A stretch of DNA of 64,000 bases from Leguminivora glycinivorella (taxonomy: Eukaryota; Arthropoda; Insecta; Lepidoptera; Tortricidae). The stretch is from contig NC_062979.1 of NCBI RefSeq assembly GCF_023078275.1, positions 21,619,848 through 21,683,847 of the forward strand. The letters run 5' to 3'. The position numbers and the translations under genes are program-made. This document shows, in pieces, positions 20,804 to 31,177 of the stretch (positions are counted from its first letter, which is position 1; every line of letters begins with the position of its first letter). The notes beneath the pieces were generated by a model. It was not told the DNA's origin, searched no databases, and saw only the letters and a list, made by a program, of their open reading frames with translations.

Positions 20804-21436
20804 TACAACGTGTTTTTATTGTTTTCCGTTAAATTCGACACGCAGTTAGGTTCATCATTAGAAACCCTGTATATCGCTTTTCGGTAAATTCGAAAATTTT
20901 TTTTTCCTTTCCATACATAATAAATGAATTAATTAGTGTGAGAGGGCCTTAGTTACAACATCAAAGTCAGTGCCAAGTATCTAACAGCACATGTCAAAAC
21001 AAATAACTATGGAAGTGGTAAGGGATGCCACACACGTGTTCAGTAGTTAAATTATTTTTGTTAGTAATTCGATAACCGTAAGAGTTAGGATACTAGTTTC
21101 TTAGAGAAAATGACATATATTTGACCTAAATAACCTTTCTAATGAACACAAGTTAAATTATAATCTATTGAAAATATTTCAACTTGTGCTGTCTTAAAGT
21201 AGTCACACTACTATGTATATAAATTAAAACCGAAATAAATTACACATATGAAAGAAAAAGTGACCAAGTCCTCTGGTGCCTGAGGCTGGAATCGAACCAG
21301 CGTACTTTCGTGGTTCGATTCCAGCCTCAGGCACCAGAGGACTTGGTCACTTTTTCTTTCATATGTGTAATTTATTTCGGTTTTAACTAAATCACCTTCC
21401 CTTAAAGTTAACGGAATTCAACAAAAACAGGGTGTA
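20804..21436 (+). mobile_element. TA-flanked MITE family, copy 2, interrupted
   Basis: CAACGTGTTTTTATTG at the left and AACAAAAACAGGGTG at the right, TA on both sides. It shares all internal blocks with 26173-26544. A 249-bp insertion at 21138-21386 splits it near the right end. The insertion is bounded by CTAAATAACCTT and CTAAATCACCTT, a 12-bp duplication with one mismatch. Confidence 0.7.
21226..21384. repeat. long palindrome with tRNA T-arm-like sequence in both arms
   Basis: Arms of about 77 bp are nearly perfect inverted copies, from AAAACCGAAATAAATTAC to the outer reverse complement. Each contains GTGACCAAGTCCTCTGG and CTGGAATCGAACCAG. The reverse, TGGTTCGATTCCAG, looks like a tRNA T-arm / polymerase III B box. 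A single half-copy is at 55171-55227. It is not a functional tRNA, because no acceptor or anticodon structure is complete. Confidence 0.75.
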
Positions 21437-21529
21437 TATGGAATATTTCACATTTGTATCCTATTAAGCAGATATGTCACTTATCGACAAACTTTCATGA
21501 CATCTTATCAGGCTATCCAAAATATTTCA

Positions 21530-21592
21530 ATTTTTTTTTTTTATTATAAATGGGCTTACTCTTGACCACAGACTAGCCAAAGGCAAAGACGT
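21530..21592 (-). mobile_element. LINE 3' end, family of 57904
   Basis: On the minus strand it reads ACGTCTTTGCCTTTGGCTAG, CAAGAGTAAGCCCATTTATA, then a poly(A) run. This matches the 3' end of the copy at 57904-58228. Confidence 0.6.
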
Positions 21593-21694
21593 ACAATACG
21601 TATTAATACAATTGTCACCTGACAGTGACACCTCGCCGTTCATTGCCTGTTCGACAAGAAAATATTGAAAAATGTTACTTATCAATCCAAGGTA

Positions 21695-21840
21695 CGTAGG
21701 CGAATTGCACAAACGCTCACGAAACGAAACGCTCGTAGATATCTATCTCTATCGCTCTTGCGTATTGACGCGACAGAGCCAGACTACCTTTCGCGGCGTT
21801 TCGTTTTCGTTTCGCGTCGCAGAAATGCCATTCGGCTACG
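21695..21840 (+). mobile_element. GTAGCCGAAT foldback MITE, copy 2
   Basis: Left arm CGTAGGCGAATTGCACAAAC, right arm ending AAATGCCATTCGGCTACG. It shares the TATCTCTATCGCT and GCGACAGAGCCAGACTACCT centre with the copies at 14665 and 62761. Confidence 0.75.
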
Positions 21841-23250
21841 GCACCAGAAATAGGCACAGAATTTTCAGTGTCAAGTGTCAAGTGTCACTGTGAAATATCC
21901 CACAGAAGTGATGCGTAGCACCGACATCCACACAAGGCCTATGTCAGTTACTGTGCGTGTCAAACAGACGCCTTTGGCTCGAGCCTACATTGTAATCCGC
22001 GGCGCCTTTTGATCCCGTCATAGCCGCTTATGGCATGTTGCTGAGGCTTTTAGGTGTTTAGGCTGGCTTAGCTTGCCTTCCGTGTGTATGGCTAGCGATG
22101 GGTTGGGTTTGGTAAAATATTTATTGTGAACTAGTCCTCCCCTATAATCAAGGCCTATGGAGTATATGCCAGCACCCATTTTCGAGGAAATCGCGATATG
22201 AAAATGGAGATATTTGGAGAGGAGAAAGGAAGAACGCAAGCATTGCTTTCGGGTGGAAACCGCAGAATGCAAGCCGTGGCCCCGGGCGCCCTGTTCGCTC
22301 ATGGAAGCGGTCCGAGTCTGGTCGAGCTACGAGTGGTTGGGTTGAGCTGGAGCCGGCCACGAGGGTCGCTGAAGATGGAAAGGCGTGGCGCGAGCTTGTG
22401 TAGGCCTTTTGCACCTCTGGTGAGCATTAGGACTACAACACCAGTATGGCCACTTCCGGTCCCCGCTGAAAGTGCCGCCCACCCCCTCTTGGTTACGTCA
22501 CAGTTACCGCCTGTCAAAAACGCGAACAGTCGACCTGTCAAATTTCACTCATACAAGCATAGTACGCGTTCACCTACACTAGCTTAGACTGTGTGCTAGG
22601 AACGCGCCTCTTTCATATATTTGATGTGTCCGAGGTGTGCTCCCATCCTAGCCTTTCTTAACTCTTGGCCCTATGGGTCATCGAAAGTGAGCTACCAGCC
22701 GTCGCGTTGAACTGAAGTGAGGCTGAAGGGTTGCTAAAGATGAATGCATGGCGCGAACTTCTGAAGGCTCTTGAACCTTTGGGGTGTCTTTGGCAACAAT
22801 TACAACACTCCTTAGATTCGATGGGAAATGGGATTACTCTGCTTACTCTACTAATTTTTGCGAGGTAATTTTGGTGAGGTTTTTTGGTATGTAAAGAGCT
22901 GAGTCTGCCTCCCATGTAAAAGAAAGAAAAAAATCTGATATAGACAGAGGGCAGTAGCCAGGCGCACGTACCGCTAAACTGGGATCTCTTTCAGGCAACT
23001 TTTACGTAGCGGAAATAAAACAATAATGTCACATTAAAACAATCTAGAACTTCATCGAGCACCCAATCGCGTCAATCGTTTCGGTTGCGACGCGTCTCGC
23101 GCGGACACGATTTACAACGACAATTAGTTATGTGCGACGCGCGACAAACGACGCAGGCTGATTAATGGTGCCGGACGACAGCTTGCGACTGTTCTCGTAG
23201 CTACTGGGAGGAACAATCGCAAACCAGTGTAAATGTGACTAAAAGTATAG
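21841..23250. other. stretch with two weak LINE-tail remnants
   Basis: At 22330-22440 and again at 22690-22810 (+) a similar broken peptide can be read: TRVAEDGKAWRELV..F and RVAKDE..WRELLKAL. This resembles the W..A.DR..WR.LV end of LINE proteins, here as two diverged copies about 360 bp apart. Bases 23050-23160 are GC-rich. No intact gene. Confidence 0.35.
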
Positions 23251-23253
23251 AAT

Positions 23254-23421
23254 AAGGTACAGGGGGGCAAAAAATCGACTGGGGGGCAAATGTAACTGGT
23301 CATGTTATACATGGTAGGCGTGTTCAGTGGATACATGTAGAACTCAACATCATAGTGTAATAATGGAAAAAATGGATTAGTTACAATTGCCTCCCAGTCG
23401 AGATATGCCCCGCTGTACCTT
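23254..23421. mobile_element. MITE with about 43-bp inverted arms
   Basis: AAGGTACAGGGGGGCAAA and CGACTGGGGGGCAA on the left pair with TTGCCTCCCAGTCGAGATA and GGGCATATC/GTACCTT in inverse order on the right, with a few mismatches. The centre is unique. Non-coding. Confidence 0.6.
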
Positions 23422-23465
23422 AGTGGTGTTAAGAAGCCAGTTAAAGATAACGCACTATTTGGAAC

Positions 23466-23632
23466 ATGATGATGATGTGATCCTGTTATCCCTCACTAGG
23501 GACATAGGGCTCTTAGAAGAATCTTCCACTTTTCACGATCCTGGGCGACTACTTCCAAATCCTTCCAGCCTAGTCCACCTGCGCCAGCCTCCTTCTCCAC
23601 TGACCGCCTCAACGTCCTCCACATTTGGAGTA
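23466..23632 (-). pseudogene. LINE (RTE-like) C-terminal fragment with ATG-rich tail
   Basis: The minus frame contains LGWKDLEVVAQDREKWKILL, then RALCP and a TAG at 23496-23498. The W.DLE..AQDR.KW..LL.ALCP phrase is a familiar LINE C-terminus. The tail GATCACATCATCATG is short-repeat-like, as in the 7680-7898 fragment. Everything upstream is missing. Confidence 0.6.
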
Positions 23633-23669
23633 TAATATATGTAACTAAAATAATTCTTAGTTTTGACTG

Positions 23670-23960
23670 GAATCATGCATTTATTCGATTGCAATTAGGA
23701 ATGGCGATTTTATTCAAGCTCATTCGGTCGCAATTAGTAATACCGATTTTTCTAAAGTTCTAGAGAATATCTTATACACATTCTTTTGTACGTCTGAAGT
23801 TTTAACTATCCCGCGCGTTTCATTCGTTCTGGTTCTAAAGAGGCAAATCATTCGGTCAGCACGAGAATAGAACGCACACCCGTATGGCCGCAGACAATGA
23901 ACGGACTAAAATCATTCATTCATTCGGTCGCAATTAGGAATGGCGATTTTTCAGGCTGAT
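23670..23960. repeat. dispersed GGTCGCAATTAGGAATGG repeats
   Basis: Three copies of a roughly 30-bp word, CATTCGGTCGCAATTAGG(A)AT...CGATTTT, lie near 23679, 23724 and 23922. No gene. Confidence 0.55.
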
Positions 23961-24118
23961 GGGGATAAGGCGTAGGGTAGGTCGAGATTATTTGACTTTT
24001 AGGCTTTTTGCTGCCAAAAGGGAAAATGTAGATATAATCTAGGTTATAAATTGGGTGCCTTTATTAGATTTTTTAGACTGATGAATGAAGTCTGCGGGTA
24101 GGACTAGCCTGTAAGACT

Positions 24119-24237
24119 TATTTATTTATTTATTTATTTAACCTTTATTGCACAACATAAAGTACAAATGGCGAACTTAATGCCTTAAGGCATTCTCTAC
24201 CAGTCAACCATTGGACCAAACAGAAACTTACAATTGG
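24119..24237 (-). mobile_element. LINE/SINE 3' end with AAAT tail
   Basis: On the minus strand: TTGACTGGTAGAGAATGCC, GCATTAAGTTCGCCATTTGT, then TGTGCAATAAAGGTTAAAT and AAAT repeats. The same 3' end occurs on the plus strand at 62395-62494. Confidence 0.65.
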
Positions 24238-24845
24238 TGCGGAAAATAAAACAGAAATTTAAATAGATACTTTACTTTTACTTTTTTACTTTTTAGGACT
24301 TTTAGGCTTTTTCGGACAAAAAATGAAATATCATTCCAAAATAAGTTCTAAACGAGAACTTTTACATCACTTCCCGAAAAGTTTGTACATATAGCCACGA
24401 CAGAAAAGCGACAGTTTAAAAATTACCATAATTTTTTAACATTTTCGTAAACAAGTCTAAAACAAAAGAAGTTCGAAAGCTGATATTACGCATATAGTGT
24501 TCTTAGGGCCTACCACTACTGCACCTCAAATTACAACCAAATCCCCTGCGGGAGCCAATCTTTTTAGGTTAGCTTGCTAGACCCTTTGAATTGATCCTAT
24601 TTTGTTACCAACATTTAGTGATATAAGTCGACTTTCGTAAGATATATACAGGATAATTGTTATAATTAAGAACATAGATACTAGAGAACCTTAATGACCA
24701 CATAAAACTTACTAAAATCTCAATTCATGAAATAAATCTTGGTAAAAAAAATGGAATAAAAAAAAATTAACTGTTTCCTTAATTATTGTACAAACTTTTC
24801 GAGAACTGCTGTTTAAGACTCGCCGGAATACTGTTATGTTAAAAT
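24238..24845. other. unassigned AT-rich stretch
   Basis: No open frame of note, no repeat that I recognise. Confidence 0.4.
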
Positions 24846-25325
24846 AAATAATAAATAAGTGGTGGAGCACACCTTACACAGATCAACCTAGCCCCAAAAC
24901 TAATCAAAGCTTGTACTATGGGTGCCAGGAGACGATATAAATACTTATAATATAATATAAATAAGATATTATCTTAGATAAATGTGGTAAATGTGGGTGT
25001 CGTAGAAAGCGACTGTGGGATATGGGGTAAATTGTGGCGTAGGCGAGAGGCTGGCAACCTGTCACTGCAATGTCACAGTTTCGTTTTCTTTCAACCCCTT
25101 ATTTGCCAAGAGTGGCACTGTAACTTTAGCAGTTTCATGTGCTCTGCCTACCCCTTTATGGGAAACAGGCGTGATTGTATGTATGTATATAGATAAATTC
25201 ATACTATAGAGAAACAAATATCTGTGTTCATCACACAAATAAATGCCCTTACCGGGATTTGAACCCAGGACCGCGGCTTAGCAGGCAGGATCACTAGTCA
25301 CTACCAACTACGCCAGACCGATCGG
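24846..25325 (-). mobile_element. tRNA-derived SINE family A, split by another retroposon
   Basis: The 3' part (24846-24983) and the tRNA-like head (25190-25325, with GGTTCAAATCCC on the minus strand) belong to one SINE. Between them sits a foreign 206-bp insertion flanked by TAGATAAAT on both sides (24975-24983 and 25190-25198). Confidence 0.75.
24984..25189 (+). mobile_element. short retroposon, GGCGTAGGCGAGAGGCTGG family, in a SINE
   Basis: It contains TTGTGGCGTAGGCGAGAGGC, CAACCTGTCACTGCAATGTC, CCTTATTTGCCAAGAGTGGC and a GTATGTATGTATA tail. A 9-bp target duplication shows insertion by retroposition. A second, 5'-shorter copy lies at 57491-57646 with a 14-bp duplication, and a diverged one at about 31672-31825. 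The partner LINE is unknown. Confidence 0.7.
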
Positions 25326-25566
25326 AAATAGTAGTATATAATATAAATTAGGGAGATGGAAGTGCTTATTGCAAATCAAATATATGATGCAATGCAATAT
25401 CAGAAGGCAAACTTCACCAAGAGCTAATCAAGTTCTTGAGAATTTATGTACGATAACCAACCAAAACTAACCTTATAAAAGTTATAAACTTACAAATGTC
25501 CAAGAACTAAACAGACTAAGCACCTTATCGTGCTTTTTACTGTTTTGTTTTTAATTCTTGTTTTTA

Positions 25567-25730
25567 AAAAAAAAATATTTTAAGCGGGTTACTCACGTAT
25601 TAAGTCGATATAGCGTTCGACATGTTTCGGTTCAATTTCGAGAACCTTTCTCAAGAGTAGCGACCCCGCCTTTACATGTCGAGAGCGCGACTTAATACGT
25701 GAGTAACCCGCTTAAATTATTTTTTTTTAA
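25567..25730. mobile_element. MITE with AAGCGGGTTACTCACGTATT arms
   Basis: Perfect inverted arms of about 35 bp, TTAAGCGGGTTACTCACG...AAGTCG on the left and CGACTTAATACGTGAGTAAC on the right, are flanked by A- and T-runs that also pair. The centre contains TTCGAGAACCTTTCTCAAG. Non-coding. Confidence 0.7.
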
Positions 25731-26172
25731 ATATGTATGAGTCTCACGGGAGTTTTATAGTTATAATTCTTGTTTAGTTTGTTATACCGTTGTTAGCGTT
25801 AAATTGACATTCAAACAAGTTGTGTTAGACTTGTTTCACTCATGTCCCGAATTTTATTTTGCAATCTTCCTGACTTTTACAAACAATTTTACAAAAAACG
25901 AAGCCCTATATTACCATCTTTATTTCTGGTTAAAACTTAAACTTCAAAATAACACTCATGTCCTTAAAAGGTGGACCGTCATGTCGTCCTTTTTCCAAAA
26001 ACTTTAGTACCGTGTTCTCGTAAACAGCGTGCTCTATAAATAACAAGCAAACATAAAAATAGCGCCGTAAAGTGTTACATACAATGTAATGACTTAAGAA
26101 ACACATCTCAACGGGACACCTGAGTGGATCTGTTAAGGCGACTGATGACCTCAATGACCTTGAATGTCAATG
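25731..26172. other. unassigned stretch
   Basis: AT-rich. Frames of 67 and 74 codons have no recognisable domain. Confidence 0.35.
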
Positions 26173-26544
26173 TACACCGTGTTTTTTTTGTTTTTCGTTA
26201 AATTCGACACGTAGCTAGGTTCATTATCAGGAACCACCCTGTATATCACTTTTAGTCAAATTCGCAAAAAATGTTTTTCATCGTTTTCATACATAATAAA
26301 TTAATTTATTAGTGTGAGAGACACTTAAGAATAACATTCAAGTTAGTGTCAAGTGATTGACGGCACATGTCAAAACAAATACCATTAGGAATTGGTAAAG
26401 GCTGTGTTCAGTAATTATCTTTATTTTTTTAATAACTCGATAACCGTAAGAGAGAGAAGACGCTAGTTTCTTAAAGAAATTAATTGTATTTGATCTAAAG
26501 AACCTTCCCTTAAAGTTAACGGAATTCAATAAAAACAAGGTGTA
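26173..26544 (+). mobile_element. TA-flanked MITE family, copy 3 (uninterrupted)
   Basis: CACCGTGTTTTTTTTG...GGTG with TA on both sides, 372 bp. It serves as the reference that shows where copies 1 and 2 were interrupted. It includes GACACGTAGCTAGGTTCA, TTAGTGTGAGAGACACTTA and CTTCCCTTAAAGTTAACGG. Confidence 0.7.
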
Positions 26545-26955
26545 TACGTAGGAACTTACCTCATTAAGACCTAAATATATATTTAGAAGTGCAAAGCTGA
26601 AGTTACTTACGCATACTACGTTTGAAAGACAAGAAAATTATAGACTTACTATGGCGATGTAAGATTCAAAAAATGTCCGCATTTTTTCTAACTTTTACTA
26701 TAGGACATGCTAAAATCGCGAAAAAGAATTCGGCTGTTTCATAGAAATGAGCGGCATCATTACAGTCGAAATGTATGAAACAGCCAATTTTTTTCGTGAT
26801 TTCAGCATTGGTCCCATAATAAAAGTTGTTCATTATGATCTCAAAAGTCACTATGCAAAGTTTGAACGGTCACTTTTATTCCACCCTGTATACTCGTAAC
26901 ATGCCGTCTGTGTTATAAACCGTCCGCATTTCCAGTGTAGGTGCGGTGATAAATG
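26545..26955. other. unassigned stretch with a small hairpin
   Basis: ATTCGGCTGTTTCAT and ATGAAACAGCC form an inverted pair at about 26735 and 26780, probably a decayed MITE. Nothing else recognised. Confidence 0.35.
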
Positions 26956-26964
26956 GACCGAATT

Positions 26965-28160
26965 AGTATAGTGACAGACGCATTCTGCGTGATCTGACAG
27001 AGTGCCGTATGCGAGGGCTTGGGCTTTACACTATACGACAAGATTTGGTACGATACGACGCGACACGTTACGATATGACTCGATACGAAGTGGTATAGAG
27101 ACAGACGCATTCTGCGTGAGCTGACAGAATGCCGTACGTGAGGGCTTGTGCTTTACACGATACGACAAGATTTGGTACGATACGACACGACACGACACGT
27201 TACGATATGACTCGATAGGAAGTGGTATAGTGACAGACGCATTCTGCGTGAGCTGACAGAATGCCGTACGTAGTGATGTGCAAGTTTCGGAAACTTTCCA
27301 AAAAAAACATAATTTCTTGAAAAATTCACGAAACTTTCACGAAAAATAAAGGGAATTTAAATTTATGAAATGGGTAGTTTCCACCCATACAATTTTATTG
27401 TCCATACAAAGTATGGAAAGTTTCCAAAGTTTTCCTATGTGAAAATTTCAGAATTTTGGAAACTTTCCGTTGGCACATAAGTAGCCGTACGTGAGGGCTT
27501 GGGTTTTACACGATACGACAAGATTTGGTACGATACGACACGACACGTTACGATATGACTCGATACGAAGTGGTATAGAGACAGACGCATTCTGCGTGAG
27601 CTGACAGTGCCGTATGTGATGGCTGGGGTTTTACACGATATGACAAGATTAGGTACGATACATGATACGTCGTGTACGATACGACACGACACGTTACGAT
27701 ATGAGTCGATAGGAAGTGGCATAGTGACAGACGCATTCTGCGTGAGCTGACAGTGCCGTATGCGAGGGCTTGGGCTTTACACGATATGACAAGATTAGGT
27801 ACGATACATGACACGTCGTGTACGATACGACACGACACGTCGTGTACGATACGACACGACACGTTACGATATGAGTCGATAGGAAGTGGCATAGTGACAG
27901 ACGCATTCTGCGTGAGCTGACAGAGTGCCGTATGTGAGGGTTAGTGCTTTACACGATATGACAAAATATGATGCGATACAATGTGGATAGGAATTAGAAT
28001 AGTGACAGACTTATTTTGTGTGAATTGACAGTGCAGTATGTGAGGGCTAGGGCTTTACACGATACGACAAAATATTTATGGTACGATACGATAGGATATG
28101 ACGATAGGAATTAGAATAGTAACAGACGCATTCTGCGTACTGATAGAGTACCGTCTATGA
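26965..28160. repeat. 110-170-bp tandem array with CGATACGAC sub-repeats
   Basis: Eight units begin near ACAGACGCATTCTGCGTG at 26973, 27101, 27233, 27583, 27727, 27898, 28012 and 28120. Each unit has TGCCGTA(C/T)GTGAGGGCTTG, then many TACGATACGACACGACACG pentamer-like words whose number varies and explains the unit length. Units at the right end are more diverged. Frames reading SYRIVSYQILSYRVK are periodic artefacts. Confidence 0.9.
27271..27483. mobile_element. hAT-like MITE inserted in the tandem array, 8-bp duplication
   Basis: The 213-bp element starts TAGTGATGTGCAAGTTTCGG and ends AACTTTCCGTTGGCACATAA-GTA. It is flanked by GCCGTACG on both sides (27263-27270 and 27484-27491), and removing one copy restores the array unit. 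An 8-bp duplication with TAGTGATGTGC ends is typical of hAT. A second copy, in the opposite direction, is at 53141-53321. Confidence 0.8.
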
Positions 28161-29040
28161 GGGCTGAGCTGAGACATATTATTATATATACGACACGACA
28201 GTTTTTGTAAAATTTAAAAAATAACTAAAAATGATAAGATATTGTGTGGGGGGAGGAGGAGAAACATAATATCCTCGGCGTGTTTCTAGTTTCGCTTTTT
28301 TGCCGCATCGGACCGGTACGTTTATACTCATTCCGGTTACCGGGGAGCACTAACAAGAAAAATTCTACATACATTTTCCAAAACTTCAAAAATAAAATTA
28401 AAAAAAAAAACCCCGACCGAGACATAGTAGACCGATTTCCACGAAACATGGCTAAGAACACTTCCAACTAACTCAGTTTTTAGACGAAAAAAGAAATCTA
28501 AATCGGTTCATCCGTTTGGGAGCTACGATGCCACAGAAAGGCACACGCAGACAGACCCCGTCACACAAAAACACCCCGTCGTTGTTGCATCGGGGGACTC
28601 GGGGGTTAAAAACTACATTTATCATAACGAGATACTTCGTATCGTTGACATGTCGTAGTCGTGGAGGGACGACAACGAAATCGTATCATATAAATGTCTT
28701 GTCCCTTAAGGCGGTCTTGTAATAAACTAGTGTTCTAGAATGTTGACATGTATAAATATGTGTGTGTGGCTGTGTGGTGCAATGATGTCACATTTTTTTC
28801 AAAAGTGCTCTGGTAATGGGACACATCTATTGTTTTGAAGATTTTTCTCTGGCAGTTATCCATTACGGTTAAAACGTTTTTTATTTTAGGTTACTGAATG
28901 GAAACTGAGGTAAAAATGGTTTCAAAGGACGATAAATTTGGTTTTTGTTTCTTGTGCATTACTTGTAAATTATGTGTAATTATGATATGCAATAAAGAGT
29001 ATTGTATTGTATAAATTATAGATACCTAGTTATTTTTCAA
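28161..29040 (+). repeat. ACCGATTTCCACGAAACATG interspersed repeat and unassigned DNA
   Basis: Bases 28395-28610 contain AAAACCCCGACCGAGACA, ACGAAACATGGCTAAGAACA, GGTTCATCCGTTTGGGAGCT and GCATCGGGGG. The same order is at 30085-30270. Near 28990 a TGCAATAAAGAGTATTGTAT tail looks like another LINE/SINE 3' end. No gene. Confidence 0.55.
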
Positions 29041-29108
29041 CGATATTAGGCACCAGACAAGCCGCCTGATGGGAAGCAGTCATCGCTGCCCATAGACATA
29101 AACGACAT
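29041..29108 (-). mobile_element. 3' remnant of the LINE split by a MITE
   Basis: GCCGCCTGATGGGAAGCAGT corresponds to the GTCGCCTGATGGTAAGCGAT block next to the poly(A) end of the family at 20291. It is separated from the coding part (29255 onward) by the inserted MITE. Confidence 0.5.
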
Positions 29109-29254
29109 CAGGATACGTAGCCGAATGACACAAACGCTCACGAAACGAAACGCACGTAGATATCTATCTCTACCGCTCTTGCGTATTGGTGTAACAGAGC
29201 CAGACTACCTTTTGCGGCGTCTCGTTTTCGATTTACATTAGACTACGGCACCAG
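29109..29254 (+). mobile_element. GTAGCCGAAT foldback MITE, copy 3
   Basis: Left arm ACGTAGCCGAATGACACAAA, right end GACTACGGCACCAG. The centre shares AGATATCTATCTCTACCGCT with the other copies. It interrupts a minus-strand LINE tail. Confidence 0.65.
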
Positions 29255-29538
29255 GGAATGCTTTGCCGACCTTTGAGAACCCTAAATACCTGATTCTTGA
29301 AAAACCCCTTCTCATAGCGCAAGGGAAACACCTCAGAAGGTATCTCATTCCACAACTTGCACGTTCTGGGCGAAAACGAGCGAGAGGCCCGTTTGTTCTT
29401 GGTTTGCCACGTGTCAAGGAAGTGAGGATGAACTTTGCTTCTTTGACGGCAGGTGCGGTGATAAAAGCGCAATAACATACTTACCTTACGTAAATAAAAG
29501 GAAAAGAAAAAAAAAAGATTAACGCTTTTTAGTAGCAT
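29233..29538 (-). pseudogene. LINE ORF2 C-terminal fragment, interrupted by MITE
   Basis: The minus frame has RSFSPRTCKLWNEIPSEVFP, then LRYEKGFFKNQVFRVLKGRQ, the C-terminal signature of CR1/jockey-like ORF2 proteins. The last codons and the stop come from the inserted MITE. The upstream part is lost, apart from a weakly matching KVHPHFLDTWQTKNKRAS segment. Confidence 0.7.
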
Positions 29539-29599
29539 CTATAGATACTTACACTACTTAAAAATTCAAACTAGAAAGATACAGTTTTTACACGCAATT

Positions 29600-30062
29600 C
29601 TGTGTCACAGAGCGATTGGTCATGCAACCGCCGCCGAAACGTGATAGGTATCTTTTATACTTATTCTTCTCCTCCCTATAATAACCTCACGGTATACCCA
29701 CTAAAAACCCCCCCACATGCCACCTCGCCGCTTTGTTGGCGGGGTTACCGGAACACTTGCGCTCACAACGGCGACCCCGCCGGCGGCAGCCGCCCACGTG
29801 CAGCTCCTACGCGAATGCCCAACGGCCCTCCACAATGAGTGCGCCAGATGTCAGGGCGCACCTTCCTCCTCGGCCTCTTATGGGTACAGTGACGGACCCC
29901 CTCGAGTCCGCCACAAAGAGGCCATGGGCGCCAGAAGAGTTCCGGCGCCCGGCGGTGGAAATACTGGAAATGGTCTTTGGTTCCACCGCCAACCAAGTCG
30001 GCCGCAAAGGATAGGGAGAGCGGCGCACCGTAATACCGGCACTCCTCTTCATCCCCTATAAT
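29600..30062. other. GC-rich unassigned segment
   Basis: Bases 29700-30050 are GC-rich with overlapping frames of 77-114 codons on both strands. One plus frame ends RPWAPEEFRRPAVEILEMVF. I do not recognise the family. Both flanks carry the words CCTATAATAACCT, which could be a short duplication around an insertion. A fragment of a retroelement 5' region is possible. Confidence 0.35.
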
Positions 30063-30084
30063 AACCTAACCTAACAACAAAATT

Positions 30085-30270
30085 AAAATTTTGAAAAAAC
30101 CCCCGACATAGTGGACCAAGTTTCGTGAAACATGGCTAAGAACACTTTCGACTAATTCAGCTTTCAAACAAAAAAAACTAAAGCGGTTCATCCGTTCGGG
30201 AGCTACGATGCCACAGACAGACACACACAAACAGACAGACAGCCGTCGTTTTTGCATCGGGGGTTAATAA
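30085..30270 (+). repeat. second copy of the CGAAACATGGCTAAGAACA repeat
   Basis: AAAACCCCCGACATAGTGGA, GTGAAACATGGCTAAGAACA, GGTTCATCCGTTCGGGAGCT, then GCATCGGGGGTTAA, as at 28395. Non-coding, class unassigned. Confidence 0.6.
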
Positions 30271-30827
30271 AATAGTGAACTTTCTTCCACCTTGAGTAGA
30301 TATTGTCTAAATAGATAGATATAGACAAAGAGGATCGAGTATTATAGAGAGTTACTGTCGAAGTAAAATGTGTAATCACAGTGCATAGACTGCCATCTCT
30401 TGACACAGACTTGAAACTATTGAACCTCAGTTTTGACAATTTGGCCCATATTCTTAGCTTGATATGTTTTAAAATGTCAAATATTAATAATAGCGCCATC
30501 TAATAGCTGAGCGTACCCCAAAGGTGTAATGCCATCTAGATCACCGTACCTTTTTCTGTATGGTACTGAGGTACGTTTTTTTCTTAGATTTTATCTGTCT
30601 ATACGGAGTTATATATGTCTTTGATATAGATTAGTGGATACTGGATATTGGCCGAATAGATAGATAGCACGACTTGCAATTTTCATTTGACGCTCCCCTC
30701 TTTGACCGTGTATCACTATCGTACCATGAAGGCAATGGGGCATTACTCTACCAAAATTTATATTTATTGCGTGTTTAACAACCTCATCGTATTTCACGTT
30801 AAAAACGTTATTTACTTACCTATAATA
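30271..30827. other. unassigned stretch
   Basis: AT-rich. Frames of 62-98 codons have no recognised domain. Confidence 0.35.
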
Positions 30828-30829
30828 TA

Positions 30830-31139
30830 CAGAGTGGGGCCTGTAACAAAGGCGAAGAATGTGTGTGTGACTTTTAAAAATTATGAAGTCTTTAAATTTT
30901 TAATTTTTCATACAAAATAAATATTAGCTTCAATGTACGCCATTATTGTTGTCATTGACGTTGTCTGTCACACTTTAGACTTAACAGAATTCGCAATACA
31001 TTACCTCTTAGAAAAAAGTTTCAAGGGTGATAAAAATCAAAATACAAGTTATTTTTAAAAGTCGCCGAACAAATGTTGATCAGTATAAGGAGAATAGCCT
31101 AGAGTTCAATTCTTCGCCTTTGTTACAGGCCCCACTCTG
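30830..31139. mobile_element. TA-flanked MITE, CAGAGTGGGGCCTGTAACAA ends, copy 1
   Basis: Terminal inverted repeats of about 30 bp: CAGAGTGGGGCCTGTAACAA and TTGTTACAGGCCCCACTCTG. TA lies on each side, and the element is 310 bp. A longer copy (339 bp) is at 39466-39804. TA duplications suggest a Tc1/mariner mobiliser. Non-coding. Confidence 0.8.
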
Positions 31140-31177
31140 TATATAAAAATATACTTATAATTAATTTAACGATTTTT

